The notes beneath the pieces were generated by a model. It saw only the letters and a list, made by a program, of their open reading frames with translations. It made no database searches and had not been told where the DNA came from. A program made the translations under genes and the position numbers. DNA of 58,292 nt from NCBI GenBank assembly GCA_031260295.1, contig JAIRKE010000007.1, forward strand, positions 1-58,292, given 5' to 3'. Origin of the DNA: Azonexus sp. (lineage in GTDB: Bacteria; Pseudomonadota; Gammaproteobacteria; Burkholderiales; Rhodocyclaceae). Shown here in pieces: positions 57,221 to 58,292 of the stretch. Every line of letters begins with the position of its first letter. Positions within the stretch are counted from its first letter, which is position 1.

Positions 57221-58138
57221 CTATTCATTTGCAATTTGCCGAAATTTATAACTGGTATACGGGTGCCCGAAAAAAACGGTATCGTGTCGCCCAAAGGCTT
57301 CCAACCCGGCTTGTCTGGATAGCACATGAATGCTGTTTCCCAGATAAAAATTCACATGAAACCGGGTGTATTCATAAAGGTATTCATAGCAAGGCGTGGC
57401 ATGAACCATGATGCTGGACTTATCCTTTAAAATATTTTTTTGGAACTTTAGAACATCCAGTGGATTTCTGTAATGCTCAAGGACATTATTCGAGAATATG
57501 CCGTCAAATCGCATTGACTTGACGACCTCCTCCGAGGTCAGAATGTGTGGCGCGCTGGCAATCCCGGCATAGGGTTCGTAACCATACACATTCCATCCTT
57601 CACTGCGGAGTTCTTCCAGTGATCTTGACCATGTACCGCAACCATAATTCAAATAAACCCCGCCTTTTTCTGGTTGCATCTGGGCGAATGCCTGTTTTTC
57701 AAACTCGGTTGTATCGCCTTCTGAAAACAGGGTGTAATGCTGTATATAGTCCAGGTCAAATTCTTCCTGACTCAAGCCATACATTTTCAGCGGGCCGGTG
57801 ATGACGCCGCAATGATCGCAGGCATAACGGAGCAGCCTGCCGCCCAGAAAAATGCACTCGGTTTCATATTTTTTCGACCTGCTTGTATTCATGGGTTGGT
57901 GACAGATCGGGCAAGAAAAATCGAAATTGTCGAATCTGGCCGAATCCAATGCCCCGTATATTTTCCAGCGTTGTTGTATTAGATCTCGAATATGCTGGTC
58001 ATGATTTCTTTTCTCGCTGGCTGATTGCCATTCTTGTGTAGCCTGAACATGCTGGTACAACGCTGATTTCAATTCTGAAATTTCCCCAAGGGCGGGGTTA
58101 AGCAGCATTTTACGAATAGAGCGCAACAGATTTTTCAT
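57221..58138 (-). CDS. Zinc-ribbon SAM-dependent methyltransferase
   Basis: A 305-residue protein. The N-terminal third is helical and ends in a zinc-binding pair (CPICHQPM at about 76-79 and CDHCGVI at about 107-110). The C-terminal half is a class I methyltransferase: GGVYLNYGCGTWSRSLEELRSEGWNVYGYEP (motif I and the acidic end of strand 2) and the motif SNNVLEHYRNP that precedes the catalytic region. Methyltransferases of this type cap or decorate sugar chains or small metabolites. The base composition is visibly more AT-rich than that of its neighbours, which suggests transfer. Its substrate is unknown. Confidence 0.8.
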   Translation of the reverse strand: MKNLLRSIRKMLLNPALGEISELKSALYQHVQATQEWQSASEKRNHDQHIRDLIQQRWKIYGALDSARFDNFDFSCPICHQPMNTSRSKKYETECIFLGGRLLRYACDHCGVITGPLKMYGLSQEEFDLDYIQHYTLFSEGDTTEFEKQAFAQMQPEKGGVYLNYGCGTWSRSLEELRSEGWNVYGYEPYAGIASAPHILTSEEVVKSMRFDGIFSNNVLEHYRNPLDVLKFQKNILKDKSSIMVHATPCYEYLYEYTRFHVNFYLGNSIHVLSRQAGLEAFGRHDTVFFGHPYTSYKFRQIANE

Positions 58139-58182
58139 TCACGTCCCCCAAAGGCAGTTCAGACCAACAAGGTGCTGCGCCA

Positions 58183-58292
58183 TTACCGCTCATCGGCGCG
58201 CGTTACAAAATCCCAAAGCTGCTGCGCGCTTTTTTGCCAGGAGAGCCAGGGCATCTGGTTCGAGCGAACATGTTCGCCCTGTCGATAGGCGG
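58183..58292 (-). CDS. C-terminal end of a further gene, probably a glycosyltransferase
   Basis: The window edge cuts a minus-strand gene. The last 36 residues (ending LWDFVTRADER) end at a TAA at 58183-58185, about 45 bp ahead of the methyltransferase start. The segment (WLSWQKSAQQLWDFV) resembles the end of GT4-type glycosyltransferases such as those nearby. The family call is tentative. Confidence 0.5.
   Translation of the reverse strand, partial: AYRQGEHVRSNQMPWLSWQKSAQQLWDFVTRADER

Overview
The window looks like a chromosomal segment of a GC-rich betaproteobacterium, most likely from the Rhodocyclaceae (Azonexus/Dechloromonas-like). This rests on the gene families and their arrangement; no database search was possible, so the taxonomic call is an inference. 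The left 35 kb is dominated by ordinary chromosomal genes. The right 23 kb (about 35.4-58.3 kb) is accessory in character.

Layout. (1) 0-3.4 kb: a SWIM zinc-finger protein that seems to have lost its helicase half, and ubiB. (2) 3.5-7.8 kb: acetate permease actP with its small partner yjcH, divergent from a FixJ-type two-component system; a perfect inverted repeat lies in the shared intergenic region. (3) 7.9-14.6 kb: an RNA-repair locus with rtcR divergent from a sigma-54-controlled operon that encodes tRNA-like RNAs, a slipin, another tRNA-like RNA, RtcB ligase, an RlaP-type nucleotidyltransferase and RtcA cyclase. (4) 14.8-21.7 kb: a tightly coupled ArsR-led operon for lysophospholipid/acyl recycling (Aas, an LplT-PlsC fusion, a DUF2145 protein, a Tat amidohydrolase). 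(5) 21.8-25.8 kb: ubiA, a monoheme cytochrome-like protein, ubiD and a small membrane protein. (6) 25.9-30.2 kb: an Fe-S protein, dacB and an Aer-like chemoreceptor. (7) 30.4-32.6 kb: groES-groEL with a CIRCE element. (8) 32.9-35.2 kb: a TctD/TctE-like two-component system and tRNA-Phe.

(9) 35.4-50.1 kb: a type I secretion locus. It opens with a 212-residue protein that resembles the N-terminal half of TnpB without its RuvC nuclease. Then come two different ABC permease/ATPases, an HlyD adaptor, a TolC-like channel, a FecR-domain protein, a TPR/outer-membrane barrel protein, a small DUF4214 protein and a 1283-residue DUF4214/RTX-like exoprotein, the likely cargo. A near-perfect CRP-type site precedes the cargo gene, and a CRP-like regulator with the matching recognition helix lies 6 kb downstream. 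(10) 50.2-58.3 kb: hicAB, a glycosyltransferase, the CRP-like regulator, gmd-rmd (GDP-D-rhamnose synthesis), a second glycosyltransferase, a zinc-ribbon methyltransferase and the end of a further gene. A GC-rich palindromic repeat is scattered only through 42.5-57.2 kb.

The two strongest leads for something undescribed are the tRNA-mimic-rich rtc leader (with a slipin and no Ro gene in view) and the RuvC-less TnpB-like protein that heads the secretion operon behind a double palindrome.
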